From NCBI GenBank assembly GCA_965261105.1, contig CBDHCM010000006.1, forward strand, positions 3,038,001-3,102,000: a DNA stretch of 64,000 nucleotides, given 5' to 3'. The notes under the pieces were generated by a model. The model made no database searches. It saw only the letters and a program-made list of their open reading frames with translations, and was not told the origin of the DNA. The stretch comes from Aldehydirespirator sp965261105. GTDB taxonomy: Bacteria > Actinomycetota > Acidimicrobiia > Acidimicrobiales > Aldehydirespiratoraceae. The stretch's first letter is position 1. Every line of letters starts with the position of its first letter. Of the stretch, positions 26,036 through 33,808 are shown piece by piece. The position numbers and the translations under genes are program-made.

Positions 26036-28549
26036 CTATGCCCCTGAGCAGAACTCCAGACCCAACGTGTCCAGGTCGGCCGCCTGGATCTCCATCTCCT
26101 GCCAGGCCGCGGGGATGCAGCCGCCCAGCGAGTTGGTGCCGCCCAGGAGAATCTGATCGAAGCCAGTCAGATCGCCGAGCGCCGCGGGGATCTCGCCCGA
26201 CAGCTCGTTGTCGTGGAGCCACAGGCGCCTGAGACCTTCCAGGCTGCCGAATTCGGCGGGAATCTCGCCGGAGAGCCGGTTGCTGTCGAGATACAGCCGC
26301 CGCAGCTTCGTCAGGCGACCGAGCTGAGGCGGAATCTCGCCCGACAGGTCGTTGCCCCTGAGCCACAGCTCTGTCAGCAGCGTGAGGTTGCCCAGCTCTG
26401 CGGGGATCTCGCCCGACAGCTCGTTGTCGTCGAGGTCCAGCCGGGTCAGGTTGACGAGGTTGCCGAGTTCAGCCGTGATCTCGCCGGTCAGATGGTTGTG
26501 CCACAGGTTGAGTCGGCTGAGATTGCCGAGATTGCCCAGCTCAGCGGGGATCTCGCCGGAAAGCTGGTTGTAGCGGGCCTTCAGGATCCTGAGGTTCGAC
26601 AGGTTGCCGAACTCTGCGGGGATCTCGCCCTCAAGGTGGTTGAAGCTCAGATACAGAGCCTCGAGGCTCCAGATGTCGCCGAGTCCCCGCGGAATCTCCC
26701 CGTACAGTTCGTTGCGGCTGAGGTCCAGCCACTCGAGGCTGCCGAGATGGCTCAGCGACTCCGGGATCTCACCGGCCAGCCGGTTCTCGCGCAGCATCAG
26801 GTGGGTGAGGCTCGACAGCCCGGCCAGGCTCTCGGGGATGGGCCCGGAAAGCCGGTTGCCGCTCAGGTCGAGGATCCTCAGCGCTCTCAGCCTGCCGACC
26901 TCCTCGGGGATCTCGCCCGACAGCCGGTTGTGCTGCAAGTCGAGTTCCGTCAGCTTGGTCAGGTTGCCGATCCCGGCGGGGATCGCCCCCGACAGCGAGT
27001 TGTTTCGCAGGTTGAGCTCTGTGAGGCTCGCCAGGCGGCCGATGCCGTCGGGGATCAGGCCAGACAGCTCGTTGCCGTCCAGCCGCAGGAGTTGCAGCTT
27101 CTTGAGGTTCGTGATCTGCGGGGGGATCTCACCGTAGAGCCAGTTGTCCGCGAGGTTCATCCGCTCCAGCCTCGCGAGGCCGCCCAGCGACGGCGGGATC
27201 TCCCCGGTCAGCTCGTTGCCGTCGAGCAGCAGGCGCTCAAGCCAGGCCAGGCGCCCGATGGAGGCGGGGATCTCGCCCGCCAGCTGGTTGTCGTGGAGAT
27301 ACAGGCGCCGCAGCTGCCGGAGACGGCCGATCGACGAGGGAATCTCGCCGGCCAGCCGGTTGTGCTCGAGCCACAGGTCTCGCAGGCCGGTCAGGTTGCC
27401 GAGATCGGCGGGCATCGGACCCGACAGCTCGTTGTGCTCGAGCCACAGGTACCTCAGCCCGACAAGCCTGCCGAGCTCGGCCGGGATCGGCCCCGACAGC
27501 TCGTTGTGCCCGAGCCGCAGCCGTGTCAGCGCTGTGAGGCGTCCCAACTCACGGGGGATCGTCCCCGACAGCGCGTTCAGGCTGGCGCTCAGATCCTCCA
27601 GCTCGGCCAGTGCTCCCAGCTCCGGGGGGATCGTCCCTGTCAGCTGGTTGCGCCACAGGCTGAGCGTCCTGAGCCGCGACAGGCCGCCCAACTCCGCGGG
27701 GATCTCGCCGGACAGGCCGTTGTTGCTGAGATCGAGCCATGTCAGAGCGCTCAGCCGGCCGAGGCTCTCCGGAATCTCGCCGGACAGCGAGTTGTAGCTG
27801 AGGTCCATCCACGCCAGATGGCCGAGACGTCCCAGCCCCGCCGGAATCTCGCCCCAAAACCTGTTGTTGCTCATCACCAGGTGCGTCAGGCTGCTCAGAT
27901 TGCCGAGAGACTCAGGAATCTCTCCCGACAGCCTGTTGCCCCGCAGATCCATGATGCGCAGCGCGCGAAGATCCCCGAAGTTGCCGAGTTCCGGCATCGC
28001 CCCCCAGAGCCCGTTGTGCCCGAGGTCCAGCACCTCCAGATGGTCAAGATCCGCGAGGGTGTCGGGTATCTGCCTGTCCAGCCTGTTGTTCTGGAGATCC
28101 AGCACCTCCAGCTTGAGCAGGTTGCCAACCAGTTCGGGAATCTCCCCGAAGATCTCGTTGTCGCCGAGATTCAAGTGTTTCAAGTCCGTCAGATAGGAGA
28201 TCTCCTCGGGAATCTCGCCCGACAGGCCATTGGATGACAGGTCCAGTCGTGTCACGCGGCCGGCGGCATCGGTGGTCACGCCGTACCACTGGCCCAGAGG
28301 CAGTTCCGAGCCCCAATTGTCGTGGCGATTCCAGCTGGACCCGTCGGTGCCGTCGAAGAGCGCGACTAGGGCTTGCCGGTCGGAGTTTTCTTGGACTTGC
28401 GCGGACGCGGCGCCCACGGACGCCAGGGGGGCCAACAGGCAGGCGGCCGTCACGCAGGCCAAGATGCGCTTGCCGGAGAGGCGGCGGGCCCGCCGAACCG
28501 GGACCGGTCGGCATGAAACGCGGAGGCTGCGGTCGTTGGTGAGGATCAT
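26036..28549 (-). CDS. Secreted leucine-rich-repeat protein with 30 plant-type LRRs
   Basis: The product is 837 residues from the ATG at 28549 (MILTNDRSLRVSCRPVP); an upstream in-frame ATG at 28654 is less likely because it sits before the signal peptide by 35 more residues. A Sec signal (RILACVTAACLLAPLASVGA) ends at ASAQ. An N-terminal cap (ALVALFDGTDGSSWNRHDNW, then WYGVTTDAAGRVTRLDL) resembles the cap of plant receptor LRRs. Thirty 24-residue repeats of the LSGEIPxxLGxLxxL type follow to the end. No transmembrane segment, kinase or sortase signal is present, so it is probably released or wall-associated. LRR surface proteins usually bind other proteins; the ligand is unknown. Confidence 0.88.
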   Translation of the reverse strand: MILTNDRSLRVSCRPVPVRRARRLSGKRILACVTAACLLAPLASVGAASAQVQENSDRQALVALFDGTDGSSWNRHDNWGSELPLGQWYGVTTDAAGRVTRLDLSSNGLSGEIPEEISYLTDLKHLNLGDNEIFGEIPELVGNLLKLEVLDLQNNRLDRQIPDTLADLDHLEVLDLGHNGLWGAMPELGNFGDLRALRIMDLRGNRLSGEIPESLGNLSSLTHLVMSNNRFWGEIPAGLGRLGHLAWMDLSYNSLSGEIPESLGRLSALTWLDLSNNGLSGEIPAELGGLSRLRTLSLWRNQLTGTIPPELGALAELEDLSASLNALSGTIPRELGRLTALTRLRLGHNELSGPIPAELGRLVGLRYLWLEHNELSGPMPADLGNLTGLRDLWLEHNRLAGEIPSSIGRLRQLRRLYLHDNQLAGEIPASIGRLAWLERLLLDGNELTGEIPPSLGGLARLERMNLADNWLYGEIPPQITNLKKLQLLRLDGNELSGLIPDGIGRLASLTELNLRNNSLSGAIPAGIGNLTKLTELDLQHNRLSGEIPEEVGRLRALRILDLSGNRLSGPIPESLAGLSSLTHLMLRENRLAGEIPESLSHLGSLEWLDLSRNELYGEIPRGLGDIWSLEALYLSFNHLEGEIPAEFGNLSNLRILKARYNQLSGEIPAELGNLGNLSRLNLWHNHLTGEITAELGNLVNLTRLDLDDNELSGEIPAELGNLTLLTELWLRGNDLSGEIPPQLGRLTKLRRLYLDSNRLSGEIPAEFGSLEGLRRLWLHDNELSGEIPAALGDLTGFDQILLGGTNSLGGCIPAAWQEMEIQAADLDTLGLEFCSGA

Positions 28550-28657
28550 GGACGGCTCCTGAGCGCCTTCACGGTAGGACAGCCGCAACGTACACACCGG
28601 GGCTCGGGCGCTCGCGGACCCCGAGCCGATTCGCGCAACCGATGCCGGCCGCACTGT

Positions 28658-28729
28658 GACGCGGGGATCGACACAGACGCGGGGATCGACACAGACGTGG
28701 GGATCGACACAGACGCGGGGATCGACACA
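28658..28729. repeat. Four tandem copies of an 18-bp unit
   Basis: gacgcggggatcgacaca is repeated at 28658, 28676, 28694 (one T change) and 28712. It lies in the region between the divergent LRR and sulfatase genes, where their promoters should be. It may be a tandem protein-binding site or a slippage product. Confidence 0.88.
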
Positions 28730-28788
28730 AAGGAGAAGACTCCAGCCGCCCAGCCGCCTGGAGCGATACCGACCATTAGCGTCTGGCC

Positions 28789-30321
28789 ATGAGCCAACCC
28801 AACATCCTGGTCGTGATGGCCGATCAGCTGGCGCCTCACTTCACCGGCGCCTACGGCCATCCGCTAGTGCGCACCCCGGCGCTGGATGCTCTGGCCCAAC
28901 GGGGGGCGCGCTTCGACGCGGCGTACTGCCACTCCCCGCTGTGCGCCCCGGCCCGCTTCTCGATGCTGTCGGGCCAGCCCGTCTCCGCCATCGGAGCCTG
29001 GGACAACGCCGCGGAGTTCCCGGCATCGGTCCCCACCCTCGCCCACTATCTGGCGCTGGCCGGCTACCGCACGTGCCTGTCGGGCAAGATGCACTTCGTG
29101 GGGCCCGACCAGCTCCACGGCTTCGACGAGCGCCTCACCACCGACATCTATCCGGCCGACTTCGCCTGGACCCCCAACTGGGACGAGCCCCACACCAGGA
29201 TCGCCAAGTGGTACCACAACATGGACAGCCTCTCGGAGGCGGGACAGGCGCTGGCCACCTACCAGATCGACTACGACGAAGAGGTCGGGTTCGCGGCGGT
29301 GCGCCGCCTCTACGACCTGGCCCGCGACGCCGACGAGCGGCCCTGGTTCCTGGTGGCGTCCTTCATCCACCCCCACGACCCCTACGTCGCCCGGCCCGAG
29401 TGGTGGGACCTCTACGACCACGACGACATCGACCTGCCCGAACGGATCTCGGACAACGCGCTGGACCCCCACACCCGGCGGATCCGCCGAGGCATCGAGG
29501 CCGACACCGTCGGCTACACCGCGGACCAGTGCCGCAAGGCCCGCCACGGCTACTACGCCAACACCAGCTACTTCGACTCCTGGATCGGCCGGCTCGCGGG
29601 AGTGCTGGGCGAGACGGGACGCATCGACGACACCGTGATCATCGCCACCAGCGACCACGGCGACATGCTCGGCGACCGGGGCACGTTCTTCAAGATGTCG
29701 TTCTTCGAGCGCTCGGCCCGGGTGCCGCTGATCATGGCCGGGCCCGGCGTGGCCGATCGCGGCGTCGCCAACGTCTGCTCGCACCTGGACCTGCTGCCCA
29801 CCCTGCTCGACATCGCCACCGGCGGCGGAGCCCGGCCCGAGCTCGGCGCCCCGATCGCGGGACGCAGCCTGTGGGAGCTCGCCACCGGCGGTGCCGACCC
29901 CGTCGACGAGACCACCGGCGAGTACATGGCCGAGATGACCTCGCATCCGGTGTTCATGATCCGGCGGGGACGCCACAAGTACATCCACTGCGACAGCGAC
30001 CCCGCCCTTCTCTACGACGTGGAGGCCGACCCGCAGGAGCGCACCAACCTGGCGCAGGATCCCGACTGCGCGGAGGTGGCCGCCGCCTTCGCCGCCGAGA
30101 CGGCCGAGCGCTGGGACAGCGCCGAGATCCGCGGGCGGGTTCTGCGTTCACAGCGTTCTCGCCGGGTGCTGCACGCTGCGGCCGAGGCCGCCGGCAGGCA
30201 CTCATGGGACTACAACCCGGTGCGCGACCCGGCCAACGAGTACGTCCGCACCCACATGGATTGGGCCGAAGCGGGCCCCCGCAGCCGCTATCCCCGCCTG
30301 GGGGGACCCGCACAGGTGTGA
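28789..30321 (+). CDS. betC: Choline-sulfatase-type sulfatase
   Basis: The 510-residue alkaline-phosphatase-superfamily sulfatase carries the formylglycine motif C-x-P-x-R in SPLCAPARFSMLSG (about residues 46-59). Metal ligands are in NILVVMADQL (Asp 11 region) and ATSDHGDMLGDRG (about 287-299). The C-terminus has the choline-sulfatase extension: LRSQRSRRVLHAAAEAAGRH, WDYNPVRDPANEYVR. The enzyme would hydrolyse choline-O-sulfate to choline and sulfate in the cytoplasm; no signal peptide is seen. No choline transporter or bet dehydrogenase lies nearby. Activity needs a formylglycine-generating enzyme encoded elsewhere. Confidence 0.85.
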   Translation: MSQPNILVVMADQLAPHFTGAYGHPLVRTPALDALAQRGARFDAAYCHSPLCAPARFSMLSGQPVSAIGAWDNAAEFPASVPTLAHYLALAGYRTCLSGKMHFVGPDQLHGFDERLTTDIYPADFAWTPNWDEPHTRIAKWYHNMDSLSEAGQALATYQIDYDEEVGFAAVRRLYDLARDADERPWFLVASFIHPHDPYVARPEWWDLYDHDDIDLPERISDNALDPHTRRIRRGIEADTVGYTADQCRKARHGYYANTSYFDSWIGRLAGVLGETGRIDDTVIIATSDHGDMLGDRGTFFKMSFFERSARVPLIMAGPGVADRGVANVCSHLDLLPTLLDIATGGGARPELGAPIAGRSLWELATGGADPVDETTGEYMAEMTSHPVFMIRRGRHKYIHCDSDPALLYDVEADPQERTNLAQDPDCAEVAAAFAAETAERWDSAEIRGRVLRSQRSRRVLHAAAEAAGRHSWDYNPVRDPANEYVRTHMDWAEAGPRSRYPRLGGPAQV

Positions 30322-30341
30322 CAACGTCTCAGGTTGTCACA
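30317..30341 (+). terminator. Perfect 9-bp hairpin at the end of the sulfatase gene
   Basis: tgtgacaac (30317-30325) pairs exactly with gttgtcaca (30333-30341) around a 7-nt loop. It overlaps the TGA of the sulfatase gene and ends a few bases before the duplicated hemolysin III segment. There is no T-tract, so it could be a terminator or the scar of the event that placed the duplicate here. Confidence 0.4.
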
Positions 30342-30347
30342 ACTAGC

Positions 30348-30866
30348 GTGTAGGCGAGCCCGCCGGCCAGGATCAGGGCGAGCTGGGCGGCGCTGAGGTA
30401 GCGGACCAGGACCGGCATGGCCACCACCGACACCCAGCCCAGAGCCGGGTACATCACGTAGCTGGTCACGTTCAGCCGGCCGAAGGCCACCAGCTTGATT
30501 CCCATCCCGACCCCGGCCGCGCCGGCCACGACCGCAAGCAGGGGGATGCCCCCACCGCAGTGGCAGCGCCACCAGGCAGACCGGAGGGTAGGTGCCGGCA
30601 ATGAGCGCGTAGATGGCGGAATGGTCGAGGCGACGCAGCACGGCGCCGGCCCGGTGGGTGAGCCCCAGCCGGTGGTAAGCAGCCGAGAACCCGAACATGG
30701 CCACCAGCGTGATGGCGTAGATGAGGGCGGCCATCCGGGGGCGCCCCGGGTGGGCCCCAGCCACCAGCACGACCGTCGCCGGCAGGGCCACACCGAAGGC
30801 CCACAGATGGGTCCGGCCCCGCCAGGTGGGCCGGTCGTCGACCTCGGCAAGCCGATGATGAGCCAC
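30348..30866 (-). pseudogene. Second hemolysin III gene: frameshifted, 3'-truncated duplicate
   Basis: From a GTG at 30866 the frame follows the gene at 13042-13695 (RPTWRGRTHLWAFGVALPAT, FSAAYHRLGLTHRAGAVLRR, LDHSAIYALIAGTYPP). One extra C in the run near 30551-30555 then shifts the frame. In the corrected frame it continues to ALILAGGLAYT and stops where homology ends at about 30348. The last membrane segment with the GYHEVWH...SHF metal site is missing. Confidence 0.88.
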
Positions 30867-30899
30867 GGCAACACTGTACGGCCGATCAGCCTTCGACCG

Positions 30900-31016
30900 G
30901 ATGGGTGTGCTGGAGCGGTTGGCGTGCTGCCCGCCGGGTCCGCCCGAGGGATCGAAGCGCCACACGACTGCGGTGGCCGGCACGGTTCCACCGGGGAACT
31001 CGAGCACCCGGTCCAT
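30900..31016 (-). pseudogene. N-terminal scrap of an ArfB-type release factor (RF-1 domain)
   Basis: From an ATG at 31016 the frame reads MDRVLEFPGGTVPATAVVWR, then FDPSGGPGGQHANRSST, and then runs into the leader of the duplicated hemolysin III gene. The GPGGQ-x-x-NR block is the catalytic GGQ loop of ArfB/RF-1-domain peptidyl-tRNA hydrolases, which rescue stalled ribosomes. Everything after the first 39 codons is missing. Confidence 0.65.
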
Positions 31017-31104
31017 GCAGACGACCCTTACTCCGCGTCGAGCTCAGGCGCAGAAGACAACGTATGGCCGGTCGGGTTGTCGGGGGTGGCGCAAGCCCCA
31101 GCTG

Positions 31105-31458
31105 TCAGTAGACCTCGAAGCGGGCGTTCAGGCGCGACATGTCATCGGGGTCCCCCGTGAGGATGAACGTACCTAGACCCTCTGCAACCACGGCAAGGTG
31201 AGCGTCGACGACATCGGAGGTTCCGGACTCAGCGAGCCTGCGCCCGATGGTTACCGACTCGTCGAGAGAGTGGATTTCGAAGTAGCGGGCCGCTCGCGCC
31301 AGGTTCGCCTGTCGTGCCGGCTGCCGCCAGACCTGGGCGAGAACTGGGTGGGTTGTGTGCAGTTCGTCGCCGCGCTCAGTTGCCCTCTTGATCAGTGCCC
31401 AGAGTCGAGAATTCAGGTTCTCGCCGTCGACGATGAACGGGCCCGCATCGATGATCAA
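31105..31458 (-). CDS. vapC: VapC-like PIN-domain toxin
   Basis: The product is 117 residues from a TTG at 31458 that overlaps the vapB stop (TTGA); the frame is open further upstream but within vapB. PIN-domain acidic residues appear in LIIDAGPFIVDGE (first Asp), TSDVVDAHLAVVAE (about residues 77-90) and ILTGDPDDMSRL near the end. PIN toxins are metal-dependent RNases that cut tRNA or rRNA when not bound by antitoxin. Length is usual. Confidence 0.82.
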   Translation of the reverse strand: MIIDAGPFIVDGENLNSRLWALIKRATERGDELHTTHPVLAQVWRQPARQANLARAARYFEIHSLDESVTIGRRLAESGTSDVVDAHLAVVAEGLGTFILTGDPDDMSRLNARFEVY

Positions 31459-31700
31459 CGACCGACCCCTTGGCGGTCGAGAACCGCATCGGCCCATTCG
31501 AGGTGCTCACGGTCGATGGGACCTGCGTCTCCCTCCCAGGAAGCAATCATGTCCAGCATCACCTGACTGCGGCGGCGGCGCTTCACCTCGGCGAGAAGGG
31601 ATCTCTTGATGGCGAGCTTCTTTGTGCCATCCATAACAACCAGCTCAGCGAGGGCCGCCTCCATATCGTCATCGAAGTTGATGGTCGTCTTCGTAGCCAT
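31455..31700 (-). CDS. vapB: VapB-like antitoxin (ribbon-helix-helix type)
   Basis: The 81-residue protein has an N-terminal ribbon-helix-helix-like segment (MATKTTINFDDDMEAALAEL ... KKLAIKRSLLAEVKRRRRSQ). It also has an acidic/Trp tail, MLDMIASWEGDAGPI, of the kind that wraps its PIN toxin. It precedes and overlaps vapC by 4 nt. An AT-rich palindromic region immediately upstream is the likely auto-repression site. Confidence 0.8.
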   Translation of the reverse strand: MATKTTINFDDDMEAALAELVVMDGTKKLAIKRSLLAEVKRRRRSQVMLDMIASWEGDAGPIDREHLEWADAVLDRQGVGR

Positions 31701-31731
31701 ACTTATATGGTATACGAAACGTACTTATAAG
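31701..31731 (-). promoter_or_regulatory. AT-rich promoter/operator of vapBC
   Basis: The 31 bp ahead of vapB hold cttata (31702-31707) and tataag (31726-31731) as inverted ends with a gtatac palindrome between. They also contain a repeated acttata (31701 and 31723). This AT-rich patch stands out sharply in the surrounding high-GC DNA. The -10 element and the VapB-binding palindrome probably overlap here. Confidence 0.5.
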
Positions 31732-31949
31732 GCAATGGGGAGCGGTGAAGCGGGCACATAAGACCTGGGGGTGCCGCAGACTCGCCCGTGGCTCATCCGC
31801 GGTGGCACCCGCTGCCGACGTGGTGCTCGACCCAAGCGACGCATGGGACACCAAGCCTCGTGCGACCCCGTGAAGACGACGCGGCCAAACGCGGTCCTGG
31901 CAGTGAGCATCCCCCCTAATCGTGGAGACATCGTCTATGAGGAGACGCT

Positions 31950-32315
31950 ATGTCACAACCACGACGCAAGTACGACCCGGAGTTCAGAGCCGGTGCTGTG
32001 CGGATTGTCCGGGAGACGCGGAGACCGATCGCTGGGATCGCCCGCGAGCTCGGGATCGGTGCGGGGGTTCTGGGGAACTGGGGGTCTCAGCGCCGACGAC
32101 AGAGCTGAGCTGGTGCGGCTGCGGGCCGGGCTGCGCCGGTCGGGCCGCGAGGTGTCCAAGAAGACGGTGGAGGCCTCCATGGCCCGCCAGGGCCTGCAAG
32201 GACGCTCCCGCCGCCGTCGCAGAGGCCTGACCCGAGCGGACAAGGCCGCCGAGGCGGTGCCGGACCTGCTGCGGCGGGACTTCACCGCCGAGGTGGCTGG
32301 TGCCAAATGGGTGTT
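31950..32315 (+). pseudogene. IS3-family element, orfA/orfB remains
   Basis: From an ATG at 31950 the frame reads MSQPRRKYDPEFRAGAVRIV, then AGIARELGIGAGVLGNW, the OrfA helix-turn-helix. It then meets a stop. In another frame LSADDRAELVRLRAGLRR (OrfA leucine-zipper region) jumps straight into OrfB (KKTVEASMARQGLQG, LTRADKAAEAVPDLLRRDFT, AKWVFGV), so the middle was deleted. It ends where the IS1182 relic begins. Confidence 0.75.
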
Positions 32316-32489
32316 TGGTGTGCTGGTGTCGGGTGGCGGCGGTGCTGGTGCTGGTGTCGGGTCGGGCGCTGTGGCGTGGAGGGGCGTGCCGGGGGCTTGT
32401 CGGGTGGGGGTCGGGCGCTTGGGGGCTCAGCCGAGGGCCCATCGTTGTGGTGTCGAGCGCAGTCCGAGCACGCCGAGGCCACGCGCCGA

Positions 32490-33259
32490 GCGATCATGAA
32501 ACGCCCGCTGTCGTCTTGGCACAGGTCCTGGCCGGCCACCGCGGCCAACAGCTCAGCGGCCTCGCTGAGCGCGCCGTGGAGCCTGCGGCCCTCGAGCGCG
32601 GCGAGCACCGCGGCCGCGTCCGCGCCGAGACGGTCCACCAACTCCTGTCGGGCCCGGGGATCGTCCCAGTCGCAGTGCGGCCCGGCGCCCGAGGCGTAGC
32701 CGCCGCCCAGCGCCGCGGCCACATCTGCGGCCGCGTCTGAGGCCGCGGCCAGCACCGCGCCGATCGCGCTGTGCAGCATCGTTGTGGTGTCCTGGGTCGC
32801 CACCGCGTCATATATCGGCACAGAGTCCAGCACCCGCCGCTGAGACAGCGCCCCCGCCAAGCGGGCCGCGTCGAGCACCGCGTCGAAGATCCGCCGCGGC
32901 TGCCCAGAGGCCGCCAACCGGGCCCGCATCCCCACCAGCACCGTGTGGCAGAACCCCCCGCCGTCGACGTCGAGGCCCCCGCACGCGAACCGCCAGCGCA
33001 GATCGAACTCGAAAGCCGCGACCGCCTCACGATCAGACAACCCGAACCAGCGCTGCAGCACCATCACCGACGCCACCACCCGCGGCGGCACGCTGCGCCG
33101 CCCCCTCGAACTGAACAGATCATCGAACATCCCCTCAGGGAACAACCGGCACCCCTCACGCTCCAACACCGCCAACACCGACCCCGCCGCCAGCCGCTCA
33201 CGCACGAACGCCGACCCCTTGAACAAATCAGCCTGACACGGCTCCCGACCCACCGTCAC
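32490..33259 (-). pseudogene. IS1182-family transposase, 3'-truncated
   Basis: From an ATG at 33259 the frame reads like the N-terminal half of IS1182/DUF772 transposases: LFPEGMFDDLFSSRGRRSVP, ASVMVLQRWFGLSDREAVAA, RWRFACGGLDVDGGGFCHT, and VLDSVPIYDAVATQDTTTML. After CQDDSGRFMIARRVA homology stops at about 32490, before the catalytic C-terminal half. The open frame then continues only by chance. Confidence 0.8.
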
Positions 33260-33405
33260 GGCACGAACCTCCCCGCGAGACCTAACAACATCGGTGTCAT
33301 TCTACCAAACCCGCCAGCCCGAAACCCACAGAAAAACACCAGCCACCTAGACGAACCCGCTCGCGGCGACGCCGAGGACTGGTGGCGGGCCGCTGGCAGC
33401 CGCGG

Positions 33406-33750
33406 TCAGTCCCAGCCGAGCTGGTGGAGCGTCTCGTCGTCGATGCCGAAGTGGTGGGCAACCTCGTGGATGACCGTGACGGCTATCTCCTCGAGCAGCT
33501 CATCCTCGGTGTCGCATGTCTGGCAGATCGGCAGCCGGTAGACGGTCACCCGGTCGGGCATGGCCAGACCGCCGTAGTCCTCCCGCTCGGTGAGGGGAAC
33601 GCCCTCGTAGAGACCGAGGAGATCCTCGTCGGGGTGGGCGTCCTCCACCATCACGACGACGTTCTCCATCATCTCGCCCAGCGCCGGCGGCAAAGAGTCG
33701 AGAGCCTCGCCCACGAGCCGCTCGAAGCGGGCTGCATCGATCAGGAACAC
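33406..33750 (-). CDS. Minimal zinc metallopeptidase (PF06262-type)
   Basis: The product is about 114 residues from a GTG at 33750 (MFLIDAARFERLVGEALDSL); an ATG 11 codons earlier (33783) is possible. The hallmark is EEIAVTVIHEVAHHFGIDDE (about 88-107), the HExxH-HFGIDD zinc site. It is preceded by the family's NVVVMVEDAHPDEDLLGLYE and RVTVYRLPICQTC blocks. It is a small single-domain zincin found widely in Actinobacteria; the substrate is unknown. It is divergent from the helicase gene. Confidence 0.85.
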   Translation of the reverse strand: MFLIDAARFERLVGEALDSLPPALGEMMENVVVMVEDAHPDEDLLGLYEGVPLTEREDYGGLAMPDRVTVYRLPICQTCDTEDELLEEIAVTVIHEVAHHFGIDDETLHQLGWD

Positions 33751-33808
33751 CGCCAAAACAGTACCGAGGCCGGCGCGGCCCAATCCGCTCGGCCTCTAGG
33801 GTCGGGTT

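Noticed and set aside
26213..28237. 674-codon plus-strand open frame opposite the LRR gene
   Set aside because: It is the shadow of the 72-bp LRR repeat; the minus strand has the signal peptide, cap and LRR consensus, and the plus frame is a monotonous Gln/Val/Arg repeat with no start context.
28656..30353. 565-codon frame overlapping the sulfatase gene, with four T-R-G-S-T-Q repeats at its start
   Set aside because: The repeats are the 18-bp intergenic array read in frame; the rest is an out-of-frame reading of the sulfatase.
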